Of a stretch of DNA of 64,000 nt, positions 1 to 9,194 are shown one piece after another. The DNA comes from Sphingobium sp. BYY-5 (GTDB lineage: Bacteria > Pseudomonadota > Alphaproteobacteria > Sphingomonadales > Sphingomonadaceae): NCBI RefSeq assembly GCF_022758885.1, contig NZ_JALEBH010000001.1:1612001-1676000 (forward strand), in the 5' to 3' direction. The notes beneath the pieces are model-generated. The model saw only the letters and a list, made by a program, of their open reading frames with translations. It made no database searches and had not been told where the DNA came from. Each line of letters begins with the position of its first letter. The first letter of the stretch is position 1. The translations under genes and the position numbers were made by a program.

Positions 1-97
1 GGCAACGGAACTGTAGGCCGCCGCGAAGCATTAGGAGCATGACCCCGCCGCGTCCCGCGCGGCCGCCATGCTGGACATGAAAGGGAGATTGAGGACG

Positions 98-739
98 ATG
101 GCCGACACACCGGAAACCCCGCCCGTCAAGCGCGTGAAGAAGACCCCTGCGGCCAAGCCCGCCGCCAAATCCGTAGCCAAATCCGTCGGGGCCAAGCCGG
201 CCAAGGCCAGCGCCGCCGCCGTGAAGGCCGCGCCAGTCAAGAAGGCCGCGACCCGCAAGGCGCCCGCGCCCAAAAAGTCGAGCAATGGCACCGCCGCCGC
301 CCAGGGCTGGACCGCGCAGATCGCCCCGATCAAGGAACAGGCCGAAAAGGCCGCGAAAGCCGCAGCCGACAAGATCCATTCGGTCGACTGGAAGGCGCAT
401 ATCGACCCGATCAAGGAGCAGGCGGGCAAGACCGCCAAGTCCGCCGCCGGCGTCGCCAAGGACAAGACCGGCACCGCCATGCAAAGCCTGGCAAAGCTGA
501 TTTCCGACACCGCCGGCACGGTCGACGCCAAGCTGGGACCGCAATATGGCGACTATGCGCGCCAGGCCGCCGAGCAGGTCGCGGGCGCCGCGAACAAGCT
601 GGAAAGCAAGGATGTCGACCAGTTGATGGGCGAAGCGCGCGATTTCGTGCGCAAAAGCCCCGCCGTCGCCATCGGCGCCGCCGCCGTGGTCGGCTATGTC
701 CTGATGCGCCTTGCCAAGGGGTCCGACGACAAGGCATGA
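98..739 (+). CDS. Ala/Lys-rich protein with a DUF883-like C-terminal membrane segment
   Basis: 213 residues. The first third is built of Ala-Lys-Pro repeats (AKPAAKS, VKKAATRKAPAPKK) like histone H1 tails. The middle has two similar segments (QIAPIKEQAEKAAKAAADKIHS and HIDPIKEQAGKTAKSAAG). The end is a short hydrophobic helix preceded by VRKSPAVAIGAAAVVGYVLMR, the arrangement seen in YqjD/ElaB-type (DUF883) inner-membrane, ribosome-associated proteins. The ATG at 98 is preferred over the one at 68 because AGGGAG lies 9 bases before it. It precedes a YqjE-like gene, so a role in envelope stress or stationary phase is likely by context. The basic tail could bind nucleic acid; that is inference. 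Confidence 0.75.
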   Translation: MADTPETPPVKRVKKTPAAKPAAKSVAKSVGAKPAKASAAAVKAAPVKKAATRKAPAPKKSSNGTAAAQGWTAQIAPIKEQAEKAAKAAADKIHSVDWKAHIDPIKEQAGKTAKSAAGVAKDKTGTAMQSLAKLISDTAGTVDAKLGPQYGDYARQAAEQVAGAANKLESKDVDQLMGEARDFVRKSPAVAIGAAAVVGYVLMRLAKGSDDKA

Positions 740-840
740 GAGCGGGCTTGAAATCAGGCCCGATTCATCGGACCTGATCGTCGGACACCTGTCCGGTCCC
801 ATCCCCACGCACAGGCCCGCTAGGCGGGGCGGAGGGTCGT

Positions 841-1230
841 TTGATTGAGCAGCCAGCGGAAACGGCGGTGACGCCGCACGCCGACGGGCAGGAAGAGGCC
901 GCGCACGACGAATCGGTGCGCGACGCCTTCACGCGTCTTTATGAGGATGCGCGCGCCTATGCGGCCGCCGAAGCGGACAGGCAAAAGCTGCGCGCCGGCA
1001 TCGTCGCGACGGCGGTGCGCAACGCTGCGATCTTCGGCCTGGTCGCGCTGATCCTGGTGTTCGCCAGCCTGCTCGCCTTACTGGTCGGCCTCATCCTGGC
1101 GCTGCAACCCAGCCTCGGCACGCTCGGCGCAACGCTGGCGGTGGTGGGCGGCGGGCTGCTGATCGCCGTCCTGCTGCTGCTGCTGGCCAGAGGTTGCATC
1201 GCCCGCATGAAGAAGACGATACTGCCATGA
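841..1230 (+). CDS. YqjE-like phage-holin-superfamily (Phage_holin_3_6) membrane protein
   Basis: 129 residues starting at TTG, with GGAGGG four bases upstream. After an acidic N-terminus and a charged helix there are two long hydrophobic segments (about residues 58-85 and 90-120), the two-helix hairpin typical of the family that includes E. coli YqjE. The family name comes from similarity to holins, but the chromosomal members sit in the yqjDEK cluster and are not lysis genes. Its stop overlaps the next ATG (ATGA), so the two are translationally coupled. No phage genes are nearby. Confidence 0.78.
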   Translation: MIEQPAETAVTPHADGQEEAAHDESVRDAFTRLYEDARAYAAAEADRQKLRAGIVATAVRNAAIFGLVALILVFASLLALLVGLILALQPSLGTLGATLAVVGGGLLIAVLLLLLARGCIARMKKTILP

Positions 1231-1544
1231 ACCAAGAAACGGCCTATCGCGAAGCCTGCGCGCGCGCCGAGGAGCAGCGCGCCCGGCTGATCGACAGCAC
1301 GCAGGCGGCGGTGGCAAGGGTCGCACCCGACCGGCTGAAGCAGGACGCAATCGGCAAGGCGAAGGCCAGCGCGCTCCAAGGCGTCGCTTTTGTCACCGCC
1401 AAGATGCAGAAGCGTCCCGTCGCAATCGGCGCAGCGGCCACCGCCTTCGGCCTCTTCCTCATGCGTCGGCCGCTGGCGGCACTTTTCAGTCGGCTGTACG
1501 TTCGCTTCAGGAACAGACAAACCGACCTTACGGAGATTGATTGA
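1227..1544 (+). CDS. YqjK/DUF3618-like small membrane protein
   Basis: 105 residues. The first 70 are a charged amphipathic helix, followed by KRPVAIGAAATAFGLFLMRRP, a single hydrophobic segment flanked by basic residues, and a basic tail. The start at 1227 overlaps the stop of the YqjE-like gene by four bases, and its stop overlaps the next start by one base (TGATG). This layout matches the third member of yqjDEK-like clusters. Exact family assignment is uncertain. Confidence 0.65.
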   Translation: MNQETAYREACARAEEQRARLIDSTQAAVARVAPDRLKQDAIGKAKASALQGVAFVTAKMQKRPVAIGAAATAFGLFLMRRPLAALFSRLYVRFRNRQTDLTEID

Positions 1545-2152
1545 TGGCTGATATTCGCGCTCAAATCACCCGCGTCCGTGATGCGGCGAACGATGTCGCC
1601 GTCACCGCGGCCGACCGGATCAAGGATGGCACCGAAAAAGCGCGCGAAGGCGCGGGTGAACTCATCCAGACGGGTAAGGACAAGGCGACCGACGCCTATG
1701 CCGACGCCCGCGACAAGACGCAGCGCGCCGCCGCCCGCGCCAACCAGATCGTGCAGGAGCATCCCGTGATCGCGGTGGCGGGCGCGGTCGCCGCCGGCGC
1801 GCTGATCGCCTGGATGTTCCCCAAGAGCCGCCGCGCGATGAAGGCGCTGCCCGGCCTTGCCGCCACGGCGGGCGCCAAAGTGGTGGAGGCCGCCGTCGCC
1901 GCGCGCAGCGTCGCAGCCGATGCCGCCAGCACCGCGCGCAATGCCGCGACCGAAGGCGCCGAAACGGTGAAGCAGGGCGCCAGCGACGCGCTTCAAGCTG
2001 CCGGCGATGCCGCATCGAACGCCAGGGACAGCGTCGCCTCGTCGGAACTGCCGGCCAAGGCGTCGAAGTTCGCCGATGACCTCGCCACGCTCGTCGCCGG
2101 CAGGGTCGATGCGATCGGCAGGGCGATCAAGGCGCGATTGCCGAAAAGCTAA
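1544..2152 (+). CDS. DUF883/YqjD-like membrane-anchored helical protein
   Basis: 202 residues. The N-terminal 60 residues are an amphipathic helix with repeated DKA/KDG heptad-like units. VQEHPVIAVAGAVAAGALIAW follows, the short C-type membrane anchor characteristic of DUF883 proteins. A long Ala-rich helical tail (apolipoprotein-like AATEGAETVKQGASDALQAAGDAA) comes after the anchor instead of the protein ending there, which is unusual for the family. The ATG at 1544 is chosen over the TTG at 1541 because it forms TGATG coupling with the preceding gene. Likely role: membrane-bound stress protein. Confidence 0.72.
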   Translation: MADIRAQITRVRDAANDVAVTAADRIKDGTEKAREGAGELIQTGKDKATDAYADARDKTQRAAARANQIVQEHPVIAVAGAVAAGALIAWMFPKSRRAMKALPGLAATAGAKVVEAAVAARSVAADAASTARNAATEGAETVKQGASDALQAAGDAASNARDSVASSELPAKASKFADDLATLVAGRVDAIGRAIKARLPKS

Positions 2153-2256
2153 TCGCGATTGCGGCATACGCAATCGACGCCTGCCCCTCCTCTCCTTGGC
2201 TGATCGTGGACGCGATGCTAAGGCTCCGCGATCAGCCAAGGGAGAAGCATAAGACC

Positions 2257-2478
2257 ATGAGCAAGTTGCATCTGGTGATGGGTGGTCGCGTCACCAACCC
2301 GCAAACGCTGGAATTTCAGGACCTGAGCCAGGTCGATCTGGTCGGCGTGTTCCCCGACTATGCCTCAGCCGAAAAAGCCTGGCGCGGCGCGGCGCAGCGC
2401 ACCGTCGACGACGCCGAAATGCGCTATGTGATCGTCCACCTGCACCGCCTGCTGGAGCCGGAACTGCCGGGCGCCTGA
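2257..2478 (+). CDS. DUF4170 domain protein
   Basis: 73-residue soluble protein (MSKLHLVMGGRVTNP...). The motif GGRVTNPQTLEFQDL and the ending YVIVHLHRLL match the small alphaproteobacterial DUF4170 family, whose function is unknown. The ATG at 2257 is used because AAGGGAG lies about 11 bases upstream; longer GTG or ATG starts at 2206 and 2215 lack a site. It is followed by a palindromic repeat pair separating it from the convergent rhomboid gene. Confidence 0.75.
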   Translation: MSKLHLVMGGRVTNPQTLEFQDLSQVDLVGVFPDYASAEKAWRGAAQRTVDDAEMRYVIVHLHRLLEPELPGA

Positions 2479-2494
2479 GCAAGCAAACCTTCTG

Positions 2495-2573
2495 CCCGTT
2501 CGGGCTGAGCCTGTCGAAGCCCTGCTCTTCTCTTAAGAAAGAAAGGCCCTTCGACAAGCTCAGGGCGAACGGG
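2495..2573. repeat. REP pair (class A) between convergent genes
   Basis: CCCGTTCGGGCTGAGCCTG... and its near-complement ...CTCAGGGCGAACGGG form a long imperfect inverted repeat around a short A/T-rich centre. It lies between the 3' ends of the DUF4170 and rhomboid genes, where its hairpin could serve as a two-way terminator. The same class occurs at 23057-23161 and 62028-62123, with a fragment inside 36280-36386. Confidence 0.85.
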
Positions 2574-2581
2574 AGTTGTGG

Positions 2582-3241
2582 TCAGTTCACCGCCCGCGGC
2601 TTCTTCCGGAACCGCCAGCGCAGCAGTGGGCGCGTCAGTATCAGCCCCGCCAGGAAACCGCCGATATGCGCGGCGATCGCGATCTGGCCCAGGTCGCCAA
2701 AGCCACCCGACGTCGCCACCCCGATCATAAGCTGGATCGCGATCCAGCCCGCCGCCAGCCACAACACGCGCACCATATTGGCCGACAGCGGCCCGACCTT
2801 GCGCACCTGCTGCTGGCTGTAGAGCAGCGCATAGGTGGCGATGATCGCGGAGATCGCCCCGCTCGCCCCCACCATCGGATTGGTTGACGCGGGGTCGATC
2901 GCCCATTGCGCCAGACAGGCCGCATAGGCGCCGACGCCATAGAGCAGCAACGTCCCGCCCCAGCCCAGCACATGTTCCACCTGCCGCCCGCAAAAGAGCA
3001 GCATCAGCATGTTGAAAGCGATATGCAGCCAGCCGGCATGGATCAGCGTGCAACTGAGTGGCGTCAGCCAATCGGGCACCGCCGCCATGCCCTGTAGCAG
3101 CGCCGGGTCGCCCAGGCGCGCGGGAATGAAGCCGCCGATGATGGCGGCGTCATCGACCCGCCCGGTCAGAGTGAGGATCAGGAAGGCGGCGATACTGATC
3201 GCCGCTATCCCGTTGGTGGCGCGACCGGCGGGCAGTCTCAC
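2582..3241 (-). CDS. rhomboid family intramembrane serine protease
   Basis: 219 residues with about six hydrophobic segments. The nucleophile motif GASGAISAI and the C-terminal catalytic histidine in HIGGFLAGL are present, as is the conserved HAGWLHIAFNM segment that forms the L1/oxyanion region. It should cleave membrane-protein substrates in the inner membrane. GTG at 3241 is taken as start because it lies four bases after the greA stop; the longer reading would run through greA. It is probably the last gene of the car-greA block. Confidence 0.88.
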   Translation of the reverse strand: MRLPAGRATNGIAAISIAAFLILTLTGRVDDAAIIGGFIPARLGDPALLQGMAAVPDWLTPLSCTLIHAGWLHIAFNMLMLLFCGRQVEHVLGWGGTLLLYGVGAYAACLAQWAIDPASTNPMVGASGAISAIIATYALLYSQQQVRKVGPLSANMVRVLWLAAGWIAIQLMIGVATSGGFGDLGQIAIAAHIGGFLAGLILTRPLLRWRFRKKPRAVN

Positions 3242-3245
3242 GGCG

Positions 3246-3722
3246 TCAGATGAACTGGATCTTGTCGACCAGGTAGAATTTGTCGCCCGACGGGACCGAC
3301 ACTTCAACCTCGTCGCCGACTTCACGGCCGATCAGCGCCCGGCCCAGCGGGCTGTTATAGGAGATCATGCCAAGCTTGGCGTCCGCTTCGGCCTGACCGA
3401 CAATCTGATATTTGATCGGCTTGTCTTCCTCATCCAGCAGCGTGACGGTCGCGCCGAACACGATCTTGTCGCCCGACAGGGTCTTGGGGTCGATCACCTG
3501 GGCGCGGGACAATTTGTCCTCCAGGTCGTTGATCGTCGCCTCTACCTGGCCCTGCCGTTCCTTGGCCGCGTGATATTCGGCATTTTCGGACAAGTCGCCA
3601 TGCGCGCGAGCTTCCTCGATGGCGTCCACGATCAAAGGGCGTTCGGCCTTCAATTCGCGGAGCTGCGCATTGAGCTTGTCATAGCCCATCTGCAGCATCG
3701 GCATCTTCTCGACGGTCGCCAT
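3246..3722 (-). CDS. greA: transcription elongation factor GreA
   Basis: 158 residues. The N-terminal antiparallel coiled coil (about residues 1-75) contains the acidic tip [14 protein letters not shown] that reaches into the RNA polymerase secondary channel. The C-terminal FKBP-like domain follows ([23 protein letters not shown]). It rescues backtracked polymerase by stimulating transcript cleavage. The ATG at 3722 gives the usual [10 protein letters not shown] start. It lies downstream of carB, a frequent arrangement in alphaproteobacteria. Confidence 0.96.
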   Translation of the reverse strand: MATVEKMPMLQMGYDKLNAQLRELKAERPLIVDAIEEARAHGDLSENAEYHAAKERQGQVEATINDLEDKLSRAQVIDPKTLSGDKIVFGATVTLLDEEDKPIKYQIVGQAEADAKLGMISYNSPLGRALIGREVGDEVEVSVPSGDKFYLVDKIQFI

Positions 3723-3803
3723 TAATGCAAATCCTTCGTCAAAACTTCCCTTTGGCGGCCCCGACCATGGGGCCACCCGCAGCGTGCTTCCTTATGCAGG
3801 GGA

Positions 3804-6800
3804 TCAGGCTTGCGACAGAGGATAATAGGACTGGAGCGCGCGCACTTCAAGGGCATGGCCCCGAAGCGCCTCGATCGCGTCCGCCGCGGCCAGGCTCGCG
3901 GCCGCCGTGGTGAAGCTGGCGATCTTCGCGCGCAGCGCCGATGTGCGGATCGCCTTGCTGTCCTTCAAGGACTGCCAGCCTTCCGTGGTGTTGAAGATCA
4001 ACTGCACGTCGCCGTCGGTGATGCGATCGACGATGTGCGGGCGCCCTTCGGCCACCTTGTTCACCGTTTCGACGGCGATGCCCTGTGCTTCCAGATAGGT
4101 TGCGGTGCCGCCGGTCGCGATGATAGTGAAGCCCATCCCGGCCAGTTTCTGCACCGCCGGCAGGATCACCGGCTTGTCGCTGTCCTTGACCGACACGAAG
4201 ACGGTGCCCTGCGTCGGCAGAACCGTGCCCGCTCCAAGCTGCGCCTTGGCAAAGGCGGTCGCGAAATCGCTATCGATTCCCATGACTTCGCCCGTGCTCT
4301 TCATTTCCGGCGACAGGACTGGGTCGACGCCGGGGAAGCGCGCGAAGGGGAAGACCGCTTCCTTGACCGCGATGTGCGAAATCGCATGACGGTCGATCTT
4401 CGGCAGGTCTTTCAGCTTCTCGCCCGCCATGACGCGGCTGGCGATCTTGGCTATGGGCGTGCCGATCGCCTTGGCGACGAAGGGCACGGTGCGGCTGGCG
4501 CGCGGATTGACCTCGATCAGATAGACCGTGCCGTCCTTGACCGCGAACTGGATGTTCATCAGGCCGCGCACCGACAGCGCACGGGCCAGAACTTCGGTCT
4601 GCCGTTCGATTTCCGCGATGATATCGTCCGACAGGCTGTAGGGCGGCAGCGAACAGGCGCTGTCGCCCGAATGGACGCCCGCCTCCTCGATATGCTGGAG
4701 CACGCCGGCCACGACCACATCGTCGCCGTCGCACAGCGCATCCACGTCCACCTCGATCGCGTCGCGCAGATATTGGTCGATCAGCACCGGCGAGTCGCCC
4801 GACACCTGAACGGCGGTGGCGATATATTCCTCCAACTGCGCCTGCCCGTCGACAATCTCCATCGCACGGCCGCCAAGGACATAGGACGGACGCATCAGCA
4901 CCGGGTAGCCGATGCGGTTGGCGACCGCGATCGCTTCCTCCCGGCTGCGGGCGATGCCATTGTCGGGCTGCTTCAATTTCAGCTTGTCGATCAGCGCGGC
5001 GAAGCGTTCGCGATCCTCGGCCAGGTCGATCGCGTCGGGACTGGTCCCCAGGATCGGGATGCCCGCATCCTCCAGCGCCTGCGCCAGCTTGAGCGGCGTC
5101 TGGCCACCGAACTGGACGATGACGCCGGCCAGCGTACCGTTCGACATCTCGACGCTCAGGATTTCCAGCACATCCTCGGCCGTCAGCGGCTCGAAATAGA
5201 GGCGGTCGGACGTGTCATAATCGGTCGACACCGTTTCCGGGTTGCAGTTGATCATGATCGTCTCATAGCCCACCTCGGCCAGCGCGAAGCAGGCATGGAC
5301 GCAGCAATAGTCGAACTCGATCCCCTGCCCGATGCGGTTCGGCCCGCCGCCCAGGATGACGACCTTCTTCCGGTCGCTCGGCTGCGCCTCATTCTCCGCC
5401 TCGCCGAAGATCGGCGCTTCGTAGGTCGAATACATGTACGGCGTCTTTGCCTCGAACTCGGCGGCGCAGGTGTCGATGCGCTTGAACACCGGACGCACGC
5501 CCAGTCTGTGGCGCAGGCTGCGCACCTCATCCTCGGTCACGCCGCCGGTCATCGCCTTCACCGCATCATGGATCAGGCCGCTGCTGCGCGCGATGCCCCG
5601 CTCCATGCCGCGCAGATTGGCGGACTTGAGCGCCAGCCAGGCAAGACGCTTGTCGGAAAAGCCCATGGATTTGAGGCGGCGCATCCCGTCCGCGTCCTGC
5701 GGCAGGCCATGGGCCAGCACTTCGGCTTCGGCGTCGATGATTTCCTTGATCCGTTCCAGGAACCAGGGGTCGAACTTCGCGATGGCGTGGATTTCCGCGA
5801 CGGTCAGCCCTTCGCGCAGAGCCTGCGCGGCGACCAGCAGGCGATCGGGGGTCGGCTGGGCCAGGGCGGCGACGATGTCGTCCTTGGGCGCGCCTTCCAG
5901 ATGATCGACATTGTTGAAGCCGGACAGGCCGGTTTCCAGGCCTCGCAGCGCCTTCTGCATCGATTCATGGATGTTGCGGCCGATCGCCATGACTTCGCCG
6001 ACGGACTTCATCGCGGTGCCCAGCAGCGGCTCGGAACCCTTGAACTTTTCAAAGGCGAAGCGCGGAATTTTCGTCACGACATAGTCGATGGTCGGTTCGA
6101 ACGAGGCCGGCGTCGCGCCGGTAATGTCATTCTCGATCTCGTCCAGCGTGTAGCCGACCGCCAGCTTCGCCGCGACCTTGGCGATCGGGAAGCCGGTCGC
6201 CTTCGACGCCAGCGCCGAGGAGCGCGACACGCGCGGGTTCATCTCGATCACGATCAGGCGGCCATCCTTCGGATTGACCGAGAATTGCACGTTGGAACCG
6301 CCTGTTTCCACGCCGATTTCACGCAGCACCGCGATGCTCGCGTTGCGCATGATCTGATATTCCTTGTCGGTCAGCGTCAGCGCCGGCGCGACAGTGATGC
6401 TGTCCCCGGTATGAACGCCCATCGGGTCGACATTCTCGATCGAGCAGATGATGATGGCATTGTCGTTCCGGTCCCGGACGACCTCCATCTCATATTCCTT
6501 CCAGCCGAGCAGCGATTCCTCGATCAGCACTTCGGTGGTCGGCGAGGCGTCCAGCCCTTCGCCGACGATCCGCTTGAACTCTTCCCGGTTATAGGCGACG
6601 CCACCGCCGGTCCCGCCCAGCGTGAAGCTGGGGCGGATGATCGAGGGCAGGCCGGTGAACTCCAGCGCGTCGAGCGCCTCCTCCATCGTATGGGCAATGC
6701 GCGATCGGGCGGATTCCAGCCCGATCTTGTCCATCGCGTCGCGGAATTTCAGCCGGTCCTCCGCCTTGTCGATCGCCTCGGCGTCCGCGCCGATCATCTT

Positions 6801-7139
6801 GACGCCATATTTCTCCAGCGTGCCGTCATTGAACAGGGCCAGCACCGTGTTCAGCGCCGTCTGCCCGCCCATGGTCGGCAGCACCGCGTCCGGCCGCTCC
6901 TTCTCGATGATCTTCGCCACGATTTCGGGCGTGATCGGCTCGACATAGGTCGCGTCGGCAAATTCCGGGTCGGTCATGATGGTGGCCGGGTTGGAGTTCA
7001 CCAGGATGATGCGATAGCCCTCTTCCTTGAGCGCCTTCACCGCCTGCGTGCCCGAATAATCGAACTCGCACGCCTGGCCGATGATGATCGGACCAGCGCC
7101 GATGATGAGGATAGAGGAGATGTCGGTGCGTTTGGGCAT
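3804..7139 (-). CDS. carB: carbamoyl-phosphate synthase large subunit
   Basis: 1111 residues, typical for the family. Two homologous ATP-grasp halves are visible ([12 protein letters not shown] near the start and [13 protein letters not shown] in the second half; [17 protein letters not shown] and [17 protein letters not shown]), with an oligomerisation region between them. A C-terminal MGS-like allosteric domain follows ([16 protein letters not shown]). It makes carbamoyl phosphate from bicarbonate, ammonia from CarA, and two ATP for arginine and pyrimidine synthesis. It is separated from carA by two small genes, and its ATG overlaps the stop of the lipoprotein gene by one base. Confidence 0.98.
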   Translation of the reverse strand: MPKRTDISSILIIGAGPIIIGQACEFDYSGTQAVKALKEEGYRIILVNSNPATIMTDPEFADATYVEPITPEIVAKIIEKERPDAVLPTMGGQTALNTVLALFNDGTLEKYGVKMIGADAEAIDKAEDRLKFRDAMDKIGLESARSRIAHTMEEALDALEFTGLPSIIRPSFTLGGTGGGVAYNREEFKRIVGEGLDASPTTEVLIEESLLGWKEYEMEVVRDRNDNAIIICSIENVDPMGVHTGDSITVAPALTLTDKEYQIMRNASIAVLREIGVETGGSNVQFSVNPKDGRLIVIEMNPRVSRSSALASKATGFPIAKVAAKLAVGYTLDEIENDITGATPASFEPTIDYVVTKIPRFAFEKFKGSEPLLGTAMKSVGEVMAIGRNIHESMQKALRGLETGLSGFNNVDHLEGAPKDDIVAALAQPTPDRLLVAAQALREGLTVAEIHAIAKFDPWFLERIKEIIDAEAEVLAHGLPQDADGMRRLKSMGFSDKRLAWLALKSANLRGMERGIARSSGLIHDAVKAMTGGVTEDEVRSLRHRLGVRPVFKRIDTCAAEFEAKTPYMYSTYEAPIFGEAENEAQPSDRKKVVILGGGPNRIGQGIEFDYCCVHACFALAEVGYETIMINCNPETVSTDYDTSDRLYFEPLTAEDVLEILSVEMSNGTLAGVIVQFGGQTPLKLAQALEDAGIPILGTSPDAIDLAEDRERFAALIDKLKLKQPDNGIARSREEAIAVANRIGYPVLMRPSYVLGGRAMEIVDGQAQLEEYIATAVQVSGDSPVLIDQYLRDAIEVDVDALCDGDDVVVAGVLQHIEEAGVHSGDSACSLPPYSLSDDIIAEIERQTEVLARALSVRGLMNIQFAVKDGTVYLIEVNPRASRTVPFVAKAIGTPIAKIASRVMAGEKLKDLPKIDRHAISHIAVKEAVFPFARFPGVDPVLSPEMKSTGEVMGIDSDFATAFAKAQLGAGTVLPTQGTVFVSVKDSDKPVILPAVQKLAGMGFTIIATGGTATYLEAQGIAVETVNKVAEGRPHIVDRITDGDVQLIFNTTEGWQSLKDSKAIRTSALRAKIASFTTAAASLAAADAIEALRGHALEVRALQSYYPLSQA

Positions 7140-7414
7140 TATTTGGACTCTTCTCGATAAAGCTCGTTGCCAACAAAACCCATTTTCATGGGGAGCTTAA
7201 TGGCTTTAAGTTCGGTAAGCGTGCATTCAACCGCTTGATATTTGGCATCCTGCGGCGGCTGGAATTGCAGTTCATCCTTGCCGTGCAATTTCAGCGCTGA
7301 TCGCGGGAGACCGCATTTGTCAGCAATCGCATCGAACTGGGATTGGGTCAGTTCAGCCTTGGCAGCACAGCCGGCAAAGAGGATCAGCGAGCAGATCAGT
7401 GGCGTGTATTTCAA
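7139..7414 (-). CDS. small putative lipoprotein inside the car operon
   Basis: 91 residues. A short basic N-terminus, a hydrophobic stretch and LFAGC make a credible lipoprotein signal with Cys15 as the lipidated residue. The rest ([22 protein letters not shown]...) has one further Cys pair candidate and no motif I recognise. It overlaps the RraB-like gene by four bases and carB by one base, so it is cotranslated in the car operon. Its GC content, about 51% by hand count, is well below its neighbours and suggests recent acquisition. Function unknown. Confidence 0.7.
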   Translation of the reverse strand: MKYTPLICSLILFAGCAAKAELTQSQFDAIADKCGLPRSALKLHGKDELQFQPPQDAKYQAVECTLTELKAIKLPMKMGFVGNELYREESK

Positions 7415-7779
7415 TGCACGCCCCCCGCCTGCGCCTCGCAGCCCCAGCCGTCATATTCGACGCCGCAGAGGATTTCGATCTGGAGGCACTTCCGGGTCAG
7501 CGCGCGGATCGAGGCTTCGTCTACCGGCTGCACACATTCCAGGAACAGGAACAGGTCGCCATCCTCATCCTCCTCGCGGTCCAGTTCGACGAAGCCGAAC
7601 TGGCTGGCGATGGTCAGGACGCGCTCGAAATCCTTCTCGCTGCCCCGGAAGCTCACGTCCACGGGCCGCGCGATGCGCGCCACGTCGCCATTCTCCGCCA
7701 GATTGGCGAGGACGGCCTTGTCCGCCTCCCACTCGGCGGCAAGGCGCGCTTCATCGACGGGGGGCAGGTTCTGGCTCAT
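7411..7779 (-). CDS. RraB-family ribonuclease E inhibitor-like protein
   Basis: 122 residues, acidic. ADKAVLANLAENGD, the PVDVSFRGSEKDFERV segment and the acidic block LDREEDEDGDLFLFLECV match the RraB (regulator of RNase E activity B) fold, which binds RNase E and alters mRNA decay. Assignment is by family pattern only. It is coupled to carA (ATGA overlap at 7776-7779) and to the downstream lipoprotein gene, so its expression follows carbamoyl-phosphate synthase. Confidence 0.72.
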   Translation of the reverse strand: MSQNLPPVDEARLAAEWEADKAVLANLAENGDVARIARPVDVSFRGSEKDFERVLTIASQFGFVELDREEDEDGDLFLFLECVQPVDEASIRALTRKCLQIEILCGVEYDGWGCEAQAGGVH

Positions 7780-9041
7780 GCCGCGACCGGCTTTTTAATG
7801 CCGTCCACGAACCGCTTGAATAGATAGAAACTGTCCTGCGGGCCGGGCGAGGCTTCGGGGTGGTACTGCACCGAAAAGGCGTTCTTATCCATCAGTTCGA
7901 TGCCGCAATTGCTGCCGTCGAACAGCGACACATGGGTCGAACGCGCATTGGCGGGCAGCGTGTCGACATCCACGGCAAAACCATGGTTCATCGACGTGAT
8001 CTCGACCAGACCGTCCGACAGGCGCTTGACCGGATGGTTCGCGCCGCGATGGCCCTGATGCATCTTGATCGTCTTCGCGCCCACCGCCAGGCCCAGCAAC
8101 TGATGCCCCAGGCAGATGCCGAAGATCGGCACGTCCCGCTCCAGCAGCGCGGCGATCACCGGCACGGCATATTCGCCGGTCGCGGCCGGATCGCCTGGAC
8201 CGTTGGAGAGGAACACGCCGTCCGGCTTCTGCGCCATCACCTGCTCATAGCTGGCGGTGGCGGGCAGCACGGTGACGCGCGCGCCGGCCTGCACCAGATT
8301 GCGGAAGATATTATTCTTCGCGCCATAATCGATCGCGACGACATGGGGGCGTGAGGAACCTCCGTTCGTGTCGAGCGAAGTCGAGACACGGCTGGCACCG
8401 TCATCCGAAACAGGCTTCTCGATTTCGCTCGAAGCGAACGGTGTGTCTGTTTCGTTCAGGCCATAGCCATGGCCCAGCGTCCACACGCCGTCCTTCCACA
8501 GGCGGCTTTCCTTGCCCGTGACTTCGATGGCGAGGTCCATGCCCTCCAGCCCCGGCCAGCCCGCCGCCTTGGCGGCCAGCGCCGCGATGTCGAACTGGCC
8601 CTCGGGATCATGGGCGATCACGACATTGGGCGCGCCCTTGATGCGGATCAGGCGGGTCAGCGCGCGGGTGTCGACCCCGGCCAGGCCGATGCGCCCCTTC
8701 GCCGACATCCACTGGTCGAACGGTTGAACATTGCGGAAATTGCTGGGCGCGGTGACGTCTTCCCGCACGATGCAGCCCAGCGCGTGCGGCGCGTCGGCCT
8801 CCACATCGTCCGGGTTGGTGCCGACATTGCCGATATGGGGGAAGGTGAAGTTGATGATCTGCCCGGCATAGCTGGGATCGGTCATGATCTCCTGATAGCC
8901 GGTGATGGACGTGTTGAAGCAAAGCTCGCCCACCGCATCGCCGACAGCGCCGAAGCCCCGGCCGAACACCGCGCTGCCATCGGCGAAAACCACGGCCCCT
9001 GTCGCTCCTTTGGGCACGGTAAGGGTCTTGGCGTCTGCCAT
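7776..9041 (-). CDS. carA: carbamoyl-phosphate synthase small subunit, with an in-frame REP insertion
   Basis: 421 residues against about 380-390 usually. The N-terminal CPSase domain is followed by a class I glutamine amidotransferase with nucleophile FGICLGHQ and the HPEAS His-Glu pair. It supplies ammonia to CarB. Between GHGYGL and HVVAIDYG, where homologues have a short linker, there are about 39 extra residues (NETDTPFASSEIEKP...TNGGSSRP). These are encoded by a palindromic repeat pair (8362-8441). The insertion keeps frame and lies at the domain junction, so the enzyme is probably functional. Confidence 0.96.
   Translation of the reverse strand: MADAKTLTVPKGATGAVVFADGSAVFGRGFGAVGDAVGELCFNTSITGYQEIMTDPSYAGQIINFTFPHIGNVGTNPDDVEADAPHALGCIVREDVTAPSNFRNVQPFDQWMSAKGRIGLAGVDTRALTRLIRIKGAPNVVIAHDPEGQFDIAALAAKAAGWPGLEGMDLAIEVTGKESRLWKDGVWTLGHGYGLNETDTPFASSEIEKPVSDDGASRVSTSLDTNGGSSRPHVVAIDYGAKNNIFRNLVQAGARVTVLPATASYEQVMAQKPDGVFLSNGPGDPAATGEYAVPVIAALLERDVPIFGICLGHQLLGLAVGAKTIKMHQGHRGANHPVKRLSDGLVEITSMNHGFAVDVDTLPANARSTHVSLFDGSNCGIELMDKNAFSVQYHPEASPGPQDSFYLFKRFVDGIKKPVAA
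8362..8441. repeat. REP doublet inside the carA coding region
   Basis: Left arm CCGTTCGTGTCGAGCGAAG... and the reverse complement of the right arm (8416-8441) agree at about 22 of 26 positions, forming a hairpin-capable doublet. The GAGCGAAGTCGAG core is a repeat type common between genes in sphingomonads. Here it is read in frame as part of CarA. Confidence 0.85.
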
Positions 9042-9158
9042 GGTCGCGGTCCTTTATGCTTTTGCGGGAACCCGTCTCAAGCGGGTTAAACGGCCGGTCA
9101 GGTAGGCGCGCATCCTCTCAAGGTCAACGTCTGTTAAAAATCTCTTTTCGCACTATAT

Positions 9159-9181
9159 CTGTCTCTTTCCGCAAGAGACAG
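9159..9181 (+). promoter_or_regulatory. stem-loop directly upstream of the yqeY start
   Basis: CTGTCTCTT, a five-base loop TCCGC and AAGAGACAG form a perfect nine-pair hairpin ending 13 bases before the yqeY ATG, with no strong Shine-Dalgarno in the remaining bases. It may affect initiation or be an operator between the divergent carA and yqeY genes. Role unknown. Confidence 0.5.
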
Positions 9182-9194
9182 GATTCATTCGCCC

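Noticed and set aside
841..1230. Prophage remnant suggested by the holin-like protein
   Set aside because: No other phage genes are present, and the gene sits in a yqjDEK-like order, where this family is chromosomal.
3810..7160. 1116-codon open frame antisense to carB
   Set aside because: It is the mirror of a high-GC coding region with strong third-position bias. The translation is Arg/Asp/Gly/His-rich with no domain, while carB is unmistakable.
8346..8460. Frameshift or assembly error in carA
   Set aside because: The extra segment is a multiple of three, has no stop, coincides with a known repeat type, and both flanks are in the same frame.
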